6,105 bases of DNA from Clostridiales bacterium. GTDB lineage: Bacteria > Bacillota > Clostridia > Lachnospirales > Anaerotignaceae. The stretch is taken from contig JAJQDF010000067.1 of the NCBI GenBank assembly GCA_021202325.1, positions 1 to 6,105 of the forward strand, read 5' to 3'. Both the position numbers and the translations under genes were made by a program. Position 1 is the stretch's first letter. Each line of letters opens with the position of its first letter. Of this stretch, positions 5,061 through 6,105 are shown piece by piece. Under the pieces are notes generated by a model. The model worked only from the letters and a program-made list of their open reading frames with translations. It had not been told where the DNA came from and ran no database searches.

Positions 5061-6041
5061 ATGCTTCCATTAAAAGAGATAAGTATAACAGAAATTGAAA
5101 ATATAAAAATAGGCAACGCCGAGGACACAGAGCATGCCACCGGCTGTACGATGCTCATATGTGAAAAAGGCATGCCAGCCGGAATTGATGTACGTGGCGG
5201 AGGTCCAGCCTCCAGAGAAAGCGAGCTGCTGAACCCCTGTGCCACAACGGATGTTATCCATGCGGTTCTGCTTAGCGGTGGAAGTGCCTTCGGCCTTGAT
5301 GCGGCCGGCGGAGTAATGGAATATCTTGCCGAAAAAGGCGTTGGCTTTGCCATTGGTGATATTCATGTGCCGCTGGTTTGCGAATCCTGCATATTCGACC
5401 TGCTTTTCGTTTCTGACAAAGTAAAACCGGACAAGCGTATGGCATACAAGGCTTGTCTTAATGCAGAAAAAAATTCACCGACACAGGGCAATGTCGGCGC
5501 CGGAACAGGTGCATCGGTTGGAAAAATATGCGGCTCGGACAGAATGATGAATTCAGGTCTTGGAATATATGCCGCACAGCTTGGGGAGCTTAAGGTCGGC
5601 GCAGTTGTAGCTGTTAATGCCATGGGCGATGTATACGACTTCGAAAGCGGAAAAATACTTGCCGGCGCGAGAACTGCCGACGGCAAAGGCTTTGCCGACA
5701 GTGAAAAGATTCTATATGAAAACTTTCTGGTTAATCCGGTCACTGCTCCATCCAACACAAACACAACCATAGGTGCAATAATAACCAATGCCAAGTTTGA
5801 CAAAGCAAAGCTTAACAAAATTGCCGCCATGGGGCAAAACGGTTTAGCCAGATCCATAAGACCGGTTCATACCATGAATGACGGCGACACGGTATATGCC
5901 CTCTCGATAGGCGATATCGAAGCCGATGTAAATGTAGTCGGTACGCTTGCTTCTCACGTTATGGCCTGTGCAATCAGAAATGCGGTGCTGGAGAGTGGGA
6001 CATTCCATAACATCCCCGGGGCAAAGCGGCGTAGCCGCTAA
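5061..6041 (+). CDS. P1 family peptidase (S58, DmpA/BapA/NylC-like self-processing N-terminal nucleophile hydrolase)
   Basis: Enzymes of this family are made as one chain, cut themselves into two subunits, and use the newly exposed N-terminal Ser/Thr to release N-terminal residues from small peptides, amides or beta-peptides. Family motifs: RGGGPASRES at 45-54, LSGGSAFGLDAAGGV at 71-85, GNVGAGTGASVGK at 143-155 and GAVVAVNAMGDV at 180-191. The likely cleavage point is in SNTNTTIGAI (231-240), between Asn234 and Thr235, with Thr235 as nucleophile as in the Asn-Thr subgroup (NylC-like); MGQNGLARSIRPVHTMNDGD follows at 257-276. No signal peptide is seen, so it is probably cytoplasmic. The GAGG ribosome-binding site overlaps the kinase TGA, 4 nt before the ATG. 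The last residues, GAKRRSR, are encoded by a GC-rich palindrome (6013-6055) and look like an altered tail. The physiological substrate is unknown. Confidence 0.93.
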   Translation: MLPLKEISITEIENIKIGNAEDTEHATGCTMLICEKGMPAGIDVRGGGPASRESELLNPCATTDVIHAVLLSGGSAFGLDAAGGVMEYLAEKGVGFAIGDIHVPLVCESCIFDLLFVSDKVKPDKRMAYKACLNAEKNSPTQGNVGAGTGASVGKICGSDRMMNSGLGIYAAQLGELKVGAVVAVNAMGDVYDFESGKILAGARTADGKGFADSEKILYENFLVNPVTAPSNTNTTIGAIITNAKFDKAKLNKIAAMGQNGLARSIRPVHTMNDGDTVYALSIGDIEADVNVVGTLASHVMACAIRNAVLESGTFHNIPGAKRRSR

Positions 6042-6079
6042 GCGCAGAGCGGGGAGTATCCCAAGGTTTGTGTAAACCT
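6013..6079 (+). repeat. GC-rich palindromic stretch over the 3' end of the P1 peptidase gene
   Basis: Three adjacent hairpins are visible. AGCGGC (6025-6030) pairs with GCCGCT (6034-6039) around GTA; GGGA (6052-6055) pairs with TCCC (6059-6062) around GTA; AGGTTT (6064-6069) pairs with AAACCT (6074-6079). TCCCC (6013-6017) can also pair with GGGGA (6051-6055), enclosing the first stem but excluding the second. The first stem contains the peptidase stop codon (6039-6041). No U run follows, so this is not a standard terminator. The GC content of 6013-6055 is clearly above its surroundings, and the GNA triloops recall those before the kinase gene. It may be a repeat element; genomic copies cannot be checked here. 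Confidence 0.45.
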
Positions 6080-6105
6080 CCAAACTGATGTAAGATATAA
6101 TTACA

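Noticed and set aside
6096..6101. TATAAT near the right edge as a promoter for a next gene
   Set aside because: No -35 is found at 16-18 nt, and the downstream gene is outside the window.

Overview
The window looks like chromosomal DNA of a low-to-mid GC Gram-positive anaerobe of the class Clostridia, probably near the Lachnospirales. This is inferred from the D-Ala-D-Ala carboxypeptidase / M50-family membrane protein / scpA / scpB gene order, the strong GGAGG-type ribosome-binding sites and the protein sequences. I see no plasmid, phage, transposase, CRISPR, rRNA or tRNA signature. The species cannot be named from the sequence alone.

Layout. The left two thirds is read on the minus strand. 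From right to left it holds: a secreted D,D-carboxypeptidase (2631-3803) with a clear intrinsic terminator (2566-2595); a new promoter (2507-2535) driving a three-gene operon of a site-2-protease-like membrane protein (1879-2469), scpA (1075-1869) and scpB (543-1088); a hairpin at 504-527; then a separate promoter (429-458) and the first 135 codons of a FecCD-type ABC importer permease that runs off the left edge. The right third is read on the plus strand: a YegS/DgkB-type lipid kinase (4170-5054), followed 6 nt later by a P1/DmpA-family self-processing peptidase (5061-6041).

The two halves diverge from a 366-bp intergenic region (3804-4169). It holds the likely carboxypeptidase promoter and, on the kinase side, a dense series of inverted repeats covering much of 3906-4143. 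This is the least explained part of the window: it may be a structured 5' leader of the kinase mRNA or a non-autonomous palindromic repeat. A second GC-rich palindromic stretch (6013-6079) starts inside the last codons of the P1 peptidase gene.

How the genes relate. ScpA (kleisin) and ScpB form the non-SMC part of the SMC-ScpAB chromosome condensation complex. The carboxypeptidase trims peptidoglycan stem peptides outside the membrane. The M50-like protein keeps the family fold but has Arg where the second zinc-binding His of HExxH should be, so proteolytic activity is doubtful. The lipid kinase probably recycles diacylglycerol or a related lipid; its link to the P1 peptidase is only operonic. 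Overall this is mostly conserved housekeeping content. I do not see a convincing new multi-gene system; the items worth a second look are the hairpin-rich leader, the degenerate M50 protein and the palindrome at the peptidase 3' end.
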